64,000 nt of DNA, taken from the NCBI GenBank assembly GCA_965656875.1, contig CBFHMJ010000025.1, forward strand, positions 62,001 through 126,000. Direction: 5' to 3'. Shown piece by piece: positions 45,136 to 53,127 of this stretch; within the stretch, counting starts at the first letter, position 1; each line of letters starts with the position of its first letter. The notes beneath the pieces are model-generated. The model was not told the origin of the DNA, did no database searches, and saw only the letters and a program-made list of their open reading frames with translations. Origin of the DNA: CBFHMJ01 sp965656875 (lineage in GTDB: Bacteria; Pseudomonadota; Gammaproteobacteria; Enterobacterales; Alteromonadaceae). A program made the translations under genes and the position numbers.

Positions 45136-46239
45136 TTAATGCTTGTTTTCGCTGGTTGAAGCGTCGACAGTTTGTGGCGTGGGCTCCAACGATGAGCCGT
45201 TACCATTATCCGTCGTTTTTTGTTGATTTGATTGCTGTTTGCCTTGTGGTACAGCATCAGCAGAAGGTTGAGTCTGGTTCATTGGTTGAACCGTAGCGGG
45301 CGGCGTGCTATTCCCACCAGTCCAGACAGCCACACCGAATCCAAGCCCCATCAATAATAAAAATCCAAGGACACCTGCAATTATCTTCCAATGCGTTGAC
45401 TGTCCTGAAGCTGGCATTCCCGAGGGTTGATGATGTAACAATGCTTCCTGTGCGGCCTGTTTAACAACACCCGGCTCCACCATAGCAACCTGTTGGGAAT
45501 AAGCCCCCATTAAACATCGATCACATAACAAATTTACCAGCCGAGGAATACCGCCTGTGTATTGATGAATTAACTGAATTGCTTTTGGCGAAAACACCGG
45601 ACGCTGACATCCTGCGACATTCAATCGATGCTGAATATAGAGAGTCACTTCTTCAACCGTTAAAGGCAGCAAGTGGTAACGAGCCGTAATACGTTGTGCT
45701 AACTGACGTAATTCCTGACGTTTCAGCAATTCCTGTAACTCTGGCTGACCAATCAAAATTATTTGCAGTAGCTTCCTGGTATTTGTTTCCAGATTGGTCA
45801 GTAATCGTAATTGCTCAAGCACTTCAGCCTGAAGATGTTGAGCTTCATCAATGATCAGAATGGTATGTTTACCGGCAGCGTGATTTTTTAACAGCCGATT
45901 TTTGATCTTATCGGTAAGATTTTTTAATGTCGCATCCGACTTTTTGTAACGAATACGAAATTCATCACAAATGGTGGCCAGTAACTCCAGTTCTGATAAT
46001 GCCGGATTTAGAATAAAGGCAACTTCTGTTGTTTCTGGTAACTGCTCCAACATACAACGCGAAACTGTCGTCTTTCCGGTGCCTACTTCACCTGTCAGCA
46101 ATACAAAACCACCCGCATCACCCAAACCAAATGTTAAATGAGCCAATGCTTCCGTATGTCGGCCACTCATATACAAATAATCGGGATTTGGTGCGATAGA
46201 AAAAGGTTTTTCAGATAACCCAAAAAATCCGGTGTACAT
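45136..46239 (-). CDS. gspA: GspA/ExeA-like AAA ATPase
   Basis: This 367-residue membrane ATPase has the GspA start YTGFFGLSEKPFSIAPNPDYLY, Walker A GEVGTGKTT near 50 and Walker B ILIIDEAQHL. A membrane helix lies at about 282-304, followed by only about 60 low-complexity periplasmic residues. Longer GspA/ExeA proteins of Aeromonas and Vibrio carry a C-terminal peptidoglycan-binding domain here, and it is missing. Pairing with gspB supports the T2SS role. Confidence 0.88.
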   Translation of the reverse strand: MYTGFFGLSEKPFSIAPNPDYLYMSGRHTEALAHLTFGLGDAGGFVLLTGEVGTGKTTVSRCMLEQLPETTEVAFILNPALSELELLATICDEFRIRYKKSDATLKNLTDKIKNRLLKNHAAGKHTILIIDEAQHLQAEVLEQLRLLTNLETNTRKLLQIILIGQPELQELLKRQELRQLAQRITARYHLLPLTVEEVTLYIQHRLNVAGCQRPVFSPKAIQLIHQYTGGIPRLVNLLCDRCLMGAYSQQVAMVEPGVVKQAAQEALLHHQPSGMPASGQSTHWKIIAGVLGFLLLMGLGFGVAVWTGGNSTPPATVQPMNQTQPSADAVPQGKQQSNQQKTTDNGNGSSLEPTPQTVDASTSENKH

Positions 46240-46372
46240 CAGAACACTCTACTTATATTCATTAACAGGATTGCTTTTAACAGCATGCTACGGATAATCT
46301 GCGACATTCATTGCCGCCACCGTTTTTCAAATGTCGGCTATCATTGCAAAAAAATGCTCAATAGGAAAGTTA

Positions 46373-47611
46373 ATGCAGATATATCTTGTTGGAGGAGCAG
46401 TACGAGATAAGCTTCTTAATCAGCCAGTTAAAGACAAAGACTGGGTTGTAACCGGTGCAACGCCTGACCATATGCTTACACAGGGTTTTCAACAAGTTGG
46501 TGCTGATTTTCCGGTGTTTTTGCATCCTGATACCAAAGAAGAATACGCGCTGGCAAGAACAGAGCGTAAAACAGGAAAAGGCTATGGAGGGTTCACCTTC
46601 GATACGTCAGCGTCCGTTACCCTGAAAGATGATTTAATGCGTCGTGACCTGACAATTAATGCAATAGCAGAAGACCAACACGGTGTCATCCACGATCCCT
46701 GGAATGGTCAACAAGATCTGGCTCAACGAGTTTTACGACACGTTTCTCCTGCGTTTGCGGAAGATCCGCTTCGAGTCTTACGTGTTGCACGCTTCGCTGC
46801 TCGGTACGCTCATCTGGGCTTCACCATTGCGCCAGAAACGCTTGAGTTAATGTCACAAATCGTAAACAGTGGCGAAATCGAATTTCTGACCGCAGAACGA
46901 GTCTGGCAAGAAACCAGCCGGGCACTGATGGAAAAGAGCCCCGACGTATATTTCGAGGTGTTATATAAAACCGGCGCACTTAACGCTTTTGCGCCGGAAC
47001 TCGCTTGCCTTTGGGGCATTCCAAACCCAGAGAAACATCACCCGGAAGTGGACAGTGGTATTCATACGTTACTGGTATTAAAAGAAGCGGCAAAAGCTGG
47101 CGCATCACTGGAAGAACGCTTTGCTTGCCTGACACATGACCTCGGCAAGGGGTTAACACCAAAAGACAATTACCCACACCATTACGGTCATGAAAAATTG
47201 GGACTTGCTCCCATCAATGCTTTATCAGATCGAATCCGCGTACCGAACAAATGTCGTGCGCTTGCACTGCTGGTTGCTGAATACCACACACACGTTCATC
47301 AGGTGAAGCAATTAAAGCCAAAGACCGTACTAAAAGTACTCTCGGCAACCGATGCTTTCAGACAACCTGAACGCTTCAAACAACTGGTTAATTGCTGCCT
47401 GTATGATGCCCACGGCAGAACGGGACTCGAAACGTCACCCTACCCTCAGGCAGACTATCTGCTACAGGCCTTTGAACAGGCCAGTCAGGTTCCCGTGCGG
47501 GATGTAATCGCTGATGGTTTTCAAGGAAAAGCAATCCGAGAACAGCTGGATATACGGAGAACACTGGCTATTGGCCAGTTTAAATCAACGTATTCCTGGC
47601 CAGAAGATTAA
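46373..47611 (+). CDS. cca: Multifunctional CCA-adding enzyme
   Basis: Cca adds or repairs the 3' CCA of tRNAs. ATG 46373 is used because AGGAAAG lies just upstream and the product is then 412 residues beginning MQIYLVGGAVRD, the standard start. An ATG further upstream at 46331 would add 14 unrelated residues. The nucleotidyltransferase core has KDWVVTGATP, EYALARTERK and RRDLTINAIA. A C-terminal HD domain (CLTHDLGKG) indicates the multifunctional class with phosphatase/phosphodiesterase activity. Confidence 0.96.
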   Translation: MQIYLVGGAVRDKLLNQPVKDKDWVVTGATPDHMLTQGFQQVGADFPVFLHPDTKEEYALARTERKTGKGYGGFTFDTSASVTLKDDLMRRDLTINAIAEDQHGVIHDPWNGQQDLAQRVLRHVSPAFAEDPLRVLRVARFAARYAHLGFTIAPETLELMSQIVNSGEIEFLTAERVWQETSRALMEKSPDVYFEVLYKTGALNAFAPELACLWGIPNPEKHHPEVDSGIHTLLVLKEAAKAGASLEERFACLTHDLGKGLTPKDNYPHHYGHEKLGLAPINALSDRIRVPNKCRALALLVAEYHTHVHQVKQLKPKTVLKVLSATDAFRQPERFKQLVNCCLYDAHGRTGLETSPYPQADYLLQAFEQASQVPVRDVIADGFQGKAIREQLDIRRTLAIGQFKSTYSWPED

Positions 47612-47634
47612 CACCAGGGCTGGTCGTTAACTAA

Positions 47635-47669
47635 AAAACGGCGCACAGACTTAGTCTATGCGCCGTTTT
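47635..47669. terminator. Bidirectional terminator between cca and uppP
   Basis: AAAACGGCGCA (47635-47645) pairs perfectly with TGCGCCGTTTT (47659-47669). An inner GACT/AGTC extension strengthens it, between convergent genes. Confidence 0.88.
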
Positions 47670-47709
47670 AATCTTATTTACTTCATTCAGTTTGTACTGA
47701 AGGCATTGA

Positions 47710-48507
47710 TTACAGAGCGAAAATCAATAATCCAAAGCCAAGAATTAATCGATAAATAACAAAAGGTGTCATACCCACTCGCTCAACAAACATCAGGAAA
47801 TAATGAATACAAGCCAGTGCGCTACCAAAAGACAATACACTGCCGATAATAAGCGCTCGCCAGTCAACCGCCGTGTCACTCAACACCAGATTCACCGCAT
47901 GATAACCGCCAGCCAGTGTAATAATAGGGATTGACATTAAGAATGAAAAACGTGCTGCACTCTGACGATCCAGCCCCAACATTAATCCAGCAGTAATAGT
48001 AATACCTGATCGGGAAGTACCCGGAATCATTGCCAGTGCCTGACAGAATCCGATAATTAACGCATCTTTCCAACAAATATGCTCTATCACCCGCTGCTGA
48101 GTTGCTTTTTTATCAGCAAATCCCAGTAGCACACCAAAGATGATAGTGGTTGCTGCAATCACAAGTGCTGAACGTAGATTTTCTTCAATAAAGTCTTTAA
48201 ATAGAAATCCAAATAGCCCTGCTGGAATTGTCGCAACAATTAGCCACCATGCCAGCAAGCTGTCAGTTGTTTGTTTTCGTTGGCTGACAGAGCAAAACCA
48301 GGCACCAGCCATTTTGATCAACTCATCCTTAAAATATAACAATACCGCCAATAATGTACCGACGTGGACCGCGACATCAAAAGCTTGTCCCTGGTCCTTC
48401 CAACCCAACACCTGAGAAGGAATGATCAGGTGTGCCGAGCTGGAAATTGGCAAAAACTCTGTTAATCCCTGAATTAATGCCAAAAAGATTGTTTCAAGTG
48501 TACTCAT
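47710..48507 (-). CDS. uppP: Undecaprenyl-diphosphatase UppP (BacA)
   Basis: UppP recycles undecaprenyl diphosphate, the lipid carrier for cell wall precursors. The 265-residue integral membrane protein has the signatures LTEFLPISSSAHL near residue 16 and MIPGTSRSGITITAG near residue 160, with about eight hydrophobic segments. Its start overlaps the folK stop by 4 nt, so it is coupled to the folate genes. Confidence 0.96.
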   Translation of the reverse strand: MSTLETIFLALIQGLTEFLPISSSAHLIIPSQVLGWKDQGQAFDVAVHVGTLLAVLLYFKDELIKMAGAWFCSVSQRKQTTDSLLAWWLIVATIPAGLFGFLFKDFIEENLRSALVIAATTIIFGVLLGFADKKATQQRVIEHICWKDALIIGFCQALAMIPGTSRSGITITAGLMLGLDRQSAARFSFLMSIPIITLAGGYHAVNLVLSDTAVDWRALIIGSVLSFGSALACIHYFLMFVERVGMTPFVIYRLILGFGLLIFAL

Positions 48508-49004
48508 GAGTATTCAGTTTTCCATTCGAATGGAACGGTCCATAGTTTTTGTTTTGATTTGTCGTATTGCTGCCATAGATCGGCATAAGACTGTTTTTCG
48601 GTAGGATGTAAAACGTCAGGTGCAATCTCGGCAAGAGGCCAGAGCACAAACGCATTTTTGGTAATTTCATCACGCGGGATCTGAGCGGGCTCTTCTACCA
48701 CCAGATCATCATAAGTCAGGATATCCAGGTCGAGTGTTCTTGCACTGAACTTCTTTGCAGAACGAATACGACCATTGTCCTCTTCGATTTGCTTTAAAAT
48801 CTGAACTACATCAGTCAAAGGCTTGTCTGTGTCAGCCCCAACAACCAGGTTATAAAAATCATCTCCTTCAAATCCAACAGCTTCACTCTCAAAAACTGAT
48901 GAAACGCTTAATGCACCAAACGTTGCTTCCAGTTGCTCAAGTGCATTTTTGATATATTTCTCTCGCTCAATGTTACTACCAATACTGATATAGATAGCGG
49001 CCAC
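48504..49004 (-). CDS. folK: 6-hydroxymethyl-7,8-dihydropterin pyrophosphokinase FolK
   Basis: FolK pyrophosphorylates the pterin intermediate of folate synthesis. GTG 49004 (MAAIYISIGSNIE) is chosen because GAGG lies 7 nt upstream and family members begin at this strand. An upstream extension to 49055 is not family-like. The 166-residue protein keeps the signature region FSARTLDLDILTYDD and IPRDEITKNAFVLWPLAEI. Confidence 0.93.
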   Translation of the reverse strand: MAAIYISIGSNIEREKYIKNALEQLEATFGALSVSSVFESEAVGFEGDDFYNLVVGADTDKPLTDVVQILKQIEEDNGRIRSAKKFSARTLDLDILTYDDLVVEEPAQIPRDEITKNAFVLWPLAEIAPDVLHPTEKQSYADLWQQYDKSKQKLWTVPFEWKTEYS

Positions 49005-49060
49005 GATAAATCCTCTTATTGCTTTGACATGATGGCTAAGCCATCGTCCGGTCATCAGGG

Positions 49061-49426
49061 TTATTTGTCAGCAGAATCTGCAAATCGTTCAATCTGTACG
49101 CCTACAGAATCAGCTTCAGGCACAGCTCCAGGTTTAAACAAGGTCACGCTTACCCATAGAGCATTGAATTCATTGATAATAATATCTGCGACTTGTTGCG
49201 CTACCGTTTCAACGAGTTCAAAGGTATTACTGCTAATATGTTTCAACAAGCGAGTGGAAACTTCAGCATAATCGATCGTTTGAGCAATATCGTCGCCCGC
49301 AGCGGCGGAACGAATATCACAACCGATCTTGATATCCAGTTTGAGTGTTTGTCGAATGGTCTTTTCCCAATCATAAACACCAATGGTTGTTTCTACCGAC
49401 AATTGATTGATGAATACTATATCCAC
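49061..49426 (-). CDS. folB: Dihydroneopterin aldolase FolB
   Basis: FolB cleaves dihydroneopterin to the FolK substrate. The 121-residue protein has the family start DIVFINQLSVETTIGVYDWEK with its conserved Glu, and TIDYAEVSTRLL plus LVETVAQQVADIII. It heads folB-folK-uppP, divergent from plsY. Confidence 0.93.
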   Translation of the reverse strand: MDIVFINQLSVETTIGVYDWEKTIRQTLKLDIKIGCDIRSAAAGDDIAQTIDYAEVSTRLLKHISSNTFELVETVAQQVADIIINEFNALWVSVTLFKPGAVPEADSVGVQIERFADSADK

Positions 49427-49650
49427 GTTCTACTCCCATTGTTGGCGCTATTTTTAACTGATCAGATACCATGCAGCTACAAAAAGTCTTACACTGTGCA
49501 GGCTTACCACACGGTAGCTAAAAACATCATTTTTCTTATTTTGGAATCAGCGATTCTGCCTGAAAATCAACCATCTGTCGTAACTTATCAGGGTCAGGCA
49601 AAATGAGCGCGAAATAGTAACCTATTATTATCGGCTGAGAAACGTTTGAA

Positions 49651-50307
49651 ATGTCATTAATTGCGATAGCAGTCATAATCCTTGCTTATTTTTTGGGTTC
49701 AATAAGCTCGGCCGTTTTAATCAGCCAGATATGGCGATTACCCGACCCTCGTAAACACGGATCATGCAATCCCGGAGCAACCAATATCTATCGATTGGGT
49801 GGTGCTGTTCCGGCAATCCTTACCTTATTTTGTGATGTATTGAAGGGGACTATTCCAGTCTGGGGCGCTTACTTTCTCGGGATTCAGCCAGTTTTCCTCG
49901 GATTGATCGCGATATCTGCATGCCTTGGACATATCTATCCTGTCTTTTTTGGATTTAAAGGTGGCAAAGCGGTCGCCACCGCTTTTGGCGCGTTATTACC
50001 TATTGGACTGGATCTGGGAGGACTATTAATTGCAACCTGGCTGGTTGTATTGATTACCACACGATATTCGTCACTGGCGGCCATAGTTACCGTATCATTC
50101 GCGCCAATTTATACCTGGTTCATTAAACCCTTGTATACGGTGCCGGTTATTATGCTAATGGCGCTAATTATTTTCCGTCACAGAGAAAACATTGTCAGAT
50201 TGCTTAAAGGGCAGGAAGAAACGATTTTCGAGAAAGGAAAAAAGAAGAAGAAAAAGAAGGAAAAGATAGAAGACAAAACAGCTGAATCGTCCAGTAAAGG
50301 CGAGTAG
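49651..50307 (+). CDS. plsY: Glycerol-3-phosphate acyltransferase PlsY
   Basis: PlsY makes lysophosphatidic acid from acyl-phosphate. The core (about 1-188) has the three PlsY motifs: GSISSAVLIS followed by DPRKHGSCNPGATNIYRLGG, then GHIYPVFFGFKGGKAVAT, then FRHRENIVRLLKGQE. The 218-residue protein ends with an unusual 25-residue tail rich in Lys (GKKKKKKKEK) and Glu/Ser, cytoplasmic by topology. The divergent folB/plsY and neighbouring tsaD arrangement is common in gammaproteobacteria. Confidence 0.95.
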   Translation: MSLIAIAVIILAYFLGSISSAVLISQIWRLPDPRKHGSCNPGATNIYRLGGAVPAILTLFCDVLKGTIPVWGAYFLGIQPVFLGLIAISACLGHIYPVFFGFKGGKAVATAFGALLPIGLDLGGLLIATWLVVLITTRYSSLAAIVTVSFAPIYTWFIKPLYTVPVIMLMALIIFRHRENIVRLLKGQEETIFEKGKKKKKKKEKIEDKTAESSSKGE

Positions 50308-50399
50308 CAATCTTCAATACCACCATTTGATGATACTGAATACACAGCCCTGTCGTCTTATTCCAATAACGTTCTATTTTTAATAACGCAAGTTTGACA

Positions 50400-51428
50400 C
50401 TATACCGCTGGTAACGTGTCAATCGGCCAGCGTGGATTGGTCTTCACCGCAAGATCTGCAACCTGCCCTGCTTTTAACCGTTGCATCCCCGCAAACGCAA
50501 TCATCGCACCATTATCTGTACAGAACTCATTTCGAGGATAATAAACCTGTCCACGCAGATTTTGCATCATATCAGCAAGCTTACTGCGCAAGCGTTTGTT
50601 TGCACTCACACCGCCAGCAACAACCAAACGCTTACATCCAGCTTCTTTCAATGCTCGTTTGCATTTGATGGCCAGAGTATCAACTACTGCAACTTCAAAA
50701 CCACAGGCAATGTCTGCTTTTAGTTCGTCAGACATTTCAGCACCATCTTTTTGTTGTTCGCGAATAGTATTAGCTACTGCCGTCTTCAACCCACTAAAGC
50801 TAAAATCCAGGCCAGGACGATCGACCATTGGACGAGGAAAAACAAACCGTTCGGCCGAACCAGACTCAGCCAACTTCGCCAGTAAAGGACCGCCGGGATA
50901 GTCCAGTCCTAATAACTTGGCCGTTTTATCAAATGCTTCTCCGGCAGCATCATCAACTGATTCACCCAGAATTTGATACTGACCAATACCATCCACTTTC
51001 ACCAGCATGGTATGCCCACCAGACACCAGAAGTGCAACGAATGGAAAATCCGGCACATCGTCTTCGAGCATGGGGGCCAACAAATGGCCTTCCATGTGAT
51101 GAACCGGCACAGCAGGAACGTCCCATGCATAAGCCAGACTACGACCAATACACGTACCAACTAACAACGCACCGACCAATCCAGGTCCTGTTGTAAATGC
51201 AACACCATGAATATCCGACTTTTCAACACCAGCAGCTTGCAAAACTTCTTTTACCAACGGAATCGTTTTACGAACATGATCCCGAGAAGCCAACTCAGGA
51301 ACCACACCACCATAATCAGCATGAACTTTTACCTGGCTATAAAGACGGTGAGCCAAAAGCCCTTTATCTTCATCATAGAGAGCAACGCCAGTTTCATCAC
51401 ATGAGGATTCAATACCAAGTATCAGCAT
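50400..51428 (-). CDS. tsaD: tRNA N6-adenosine threonylcarbamoyltransferase TsaD
   Basis: TsaD transfers the threonylcarbamoyl group to A37 of ANN-decoding tRNAs. ATG 51428 (MLILGIESSCDETG) gives 342 residues; the open frame upstream to 51581 is not family-like. Metal-binding HHMEGHLLAP and the ASKH-fold segments LVSGGHTML and VAGGVSANKRLR are visible. It is divergent from rpsU, the common arrangement. Confidence 0.97.
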   Translation of the reverse strand: MLILGIESSCDETGVALYDEDKGLLAHRLYSQVKVHADYGGVVPELASRDHVRKTIPLVKEVLQAAGVEKSDIHGVAFTTGPGLVGALLVGTCIGRSLAYAWDVPAVPVHHMEGHLLAPMLEDDVPDFPFVALLVSGGHTMLVKVDGIGQYQILGESVDDAAGEAFDKTAKLLGLDYPGGPLLAKLAESGSAERFVFPRPMVDRPGLDFSFSGLKTAVANTIREQQKDGAEMSDELKADIACGFEVAVVDTLAIKCKRALKEAGCKRLVVAGGVSANKRLRSKLADMMQNLRGQVYYPRNEFCTDNGAMIAFAGMQRLKAGQVADLAVKTNPRWPIDTLPAV

Positions 51429-52045
51429 AATGTTCGTCCGAAAAACCTGTTTTCTGTCAGTTTGTAGCCAGTACCACACATTAACAGTTACATAGTGTGG
51501 TTTATTGTCTGGAATAAAAAGAAGCGGGATTCTATACGTAATGTCGTCAATTAACCAGAATTTGCAGGGTGAACTTCCCAACAGGCTTATCTATCAGACT
51601 GCAAAACCCATTCAACAGCATTAATAATTACCTGGGGTTGCCTGATTCGCCATATTCTTTTTATCCATACAACCTGAACATACGAGAAACATTAAGCAAC
51701 CTTGCTAAACAGAATAGTTCCGCTACGGAGCATGAAAACACAAATAATTTAAATATCAATGAATTACCAAAATAAATTAGCACTAAATGTCCGAATTAAA
51801 CCACCCGAGATATTAACTACTATCGATGTTTTAACGACCTGTTTAAACGATAAAAAGGCGATAAAATCCTGTAGATTTAAGCCTCAAAGATGCCCTGGAT
51901 GCGCCATCAACATTAAATAAGGGTTTAACAGCACTAAGGCTTTACATTGACAGGCCATTAAGATTAAAATGCCGCACCTTTTTTGTTTGCAGGTCTTTTA
52001 GACCAACAATCGTACAGATAATTACATACTCGAGGTGAGTAATTA
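51429..52045. promoter_or_regulatory. Divergent tsaD/rpsU regulatory region
   Basis: These 617 bp carry the rpsU promoter and a tsaD leader hairpin, ACCACAC/GTGTGGT (51473-51501). The middle part (about 51570-51930) has no recognisable gene. A 68-codon open frame there lacks a good start and any family resemblance. Confidence 0.5.
51941..51970 (+). promoter_or_regulatory. rpsU promoter
   Basis: -35 TTTACA (51941-51946) and -10 TAAAAT (51965-51970) are separated by 18 bp. GCCGC follows the -10, a G+C-rich discriminator often seen at ribosomal promoters. A nearby TTGACA (51947) has no -10 at proper spacing. Confidence 0.65.
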
Positions 52046-52261
52046 ATGCCAATCGTTAAAGTAAGAGAAAACGAGCCGTTTGATATCGCTCTTCGTCGTT
52101 TCAAGCGCTCTTGTGAAAAAGCAGGTATCCTTTCTGAAGTTCGTCGTCGCGAATTCTATGAAAAGCCAACTTCAGAGCGTAAGCGCAAAAAAGCGTCTGC
52201 TGTGAAGCGTCACCTGAAGAAAGTTAATCGCGAAAACGCACGTCGCGTAAAACTTTACTAA
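52046..52261 (+). CDS. rpsU: 30S ribosomal protein bS21
   Basis: The 71-residue basic protein starts MPIVKVRENEPFDIALRRFK and has the EFYEKPTSERKRKKASAVKR tail typical of bS21, which helps the 30S subunit engage the Shine-Dalgarno helix. GAGGTGA precedes ATG. It is the first gene of the rpsU-yqeY-dnaG-rpoD macromolecular synthesis cluster. Confidence 0.98.
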   Translation: MPIVKVRENEPFDIALRRFKRSCEKAGILSEVRRREFYEKPTSERKRKKASAVKRHLKKVNRENARRVKLY

Positions 52262-52267
52262 TTGGTG

Positions 52268-52296
52268 TTGGCCAACGTGATTCGCACGTTGGTCAA
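52268..52296 (+). terminator. Hairpin after rpsU
   Basis: TTGGCCAACGTG (52268-52279) pairs over 12 bp, one G-U, with CACGTTGGTCAA (52285-52296) around ATTCG. No T run follows, so it may be a partial terminator or an RNA processing/stability element within the cluster. Confidence 0.55.
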
Positions 52297-52448
52297 TCCT
52301 CTCAAGCACTTAGCTTGAATTCTTTTCTATAATCTTTATTCATCTGTACTTTTAAATCTGATACTCATCCATCCGGATTGTAAGTTTTAGATCAACGCAA
52401 ACAAGCTACACTAATTTTTCGTTCAGACATTTACCACGAGTAATCCTC

Positions 52449-52895
52449 ATGAGCCTGATTGATAAGCTAAAAGACGAACAGAAAGCAGCGATGAAAGCCA
52501 AAGACAAATTACGTCTTGGTACTATTCGTATGGCTCTGGCCGCTATCAAGCAAATCGAAATTGATGATAAGAAAACACTGAACGACGACGAAATCACTGC
52601 GGTACTTACCAAAGCCGTAAAACAACGCAGAGAATCCGTCAGCCAGTATACTGCGGCAGGCCGAGCCGAGCTTGCTGAAGCAGAAACTGCCGAAATTGCA
52701 GTACTGGAAGAGTTCTTACCACAGCAACTTACCGAGCAGGAAATCAGTGATTTGATTGATGCTGCTATTGCCGATACTGGGGCAGACGGTATGAAAGACA
52801 TGGGTAAAGTAATGGGTGCGCTTAAGCCGAAAATGGCTGGCCGTGCCGACATGTCTGCTGTAAATGGTGTTGTTAAGCAACGACTTAGCAATTAA
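52449..52895 (+). CDS. yqeY: GatB/YqeY-domain protein
   Basis: This 148-residue helical protein is the stand-alone YqeY family, related to the tail domain of the GatB amidotransferase subunit. It shows LIDKLKDEQKAAMKAKDKLRL, EIAVLEEFLPQQLTEQEI and the MGKVMGALKPKMAGRADMS C-terminal motif. Its role is unclear; an effect on tRNA-dependent reactions is inferred from GatB homology. It lies between rpsU and dnaG, as in Pseudomonas-like gammaproteobacteria. A strong terminator follows. Confidence 0.92.
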   Translation: MSLIDKLKDEQKAAMKAKDKLRLGTIRMALAAIKQIEIDDKKTLNDDEITAVLTKAVKQRRESVSQYTAAGRAELAEAETAEIAVLEEFLPQQLTEQEISDLIDAAIADTGADGMKDMGKVMGALKPKMAGRADMSAVNGVVKQRLSN

Positions 52896-52931
52896 GCCAT
52901 TTGCCGGGTTATATGACCCGACTATCATCTG

Positions 52932-52957
52932 AAAACCGCACTGATGTGCGGTTTTTT
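52932..52957 (+). terminator. Terminator after yqeY
   Basis: AAAACCGCAC (52932-52941) pairs perfectly with GTGCGGTTTT (52946-52955) around TGAT, followed by more T. It separates rpsU-yqeY from dnaG within the cluster. Confidence 0.88.
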
Positions 52958-53127
52958 GTTTCTGACGTTTTTATCTGATGCCGTTATAAAGTGCCTTATC
53001 AACGATATTGATTATCAAGCACTACTTAAACTCTGCCCGTTACTAAGATAAAATCCCCCTTCGCTTCAATACGTCGTTATCTACTTTTCCAAATAGTCGA
53101 CAGCTAAATGTTTCAGGACTCCTTTGC

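Noticed and set aside
51569..51775. 68-codon open frame between tsaD and rpsU
   Set aside because: It starts at GTG without a proper ribosome-binding site, shows no family resemblance and lies in a divergent promoter region.
51947..51952. TTGACA as the rpsU -35
   Set aside because: The spacing to TAAAAT is only 12 bp; TTTACA with 18 bp fits better.
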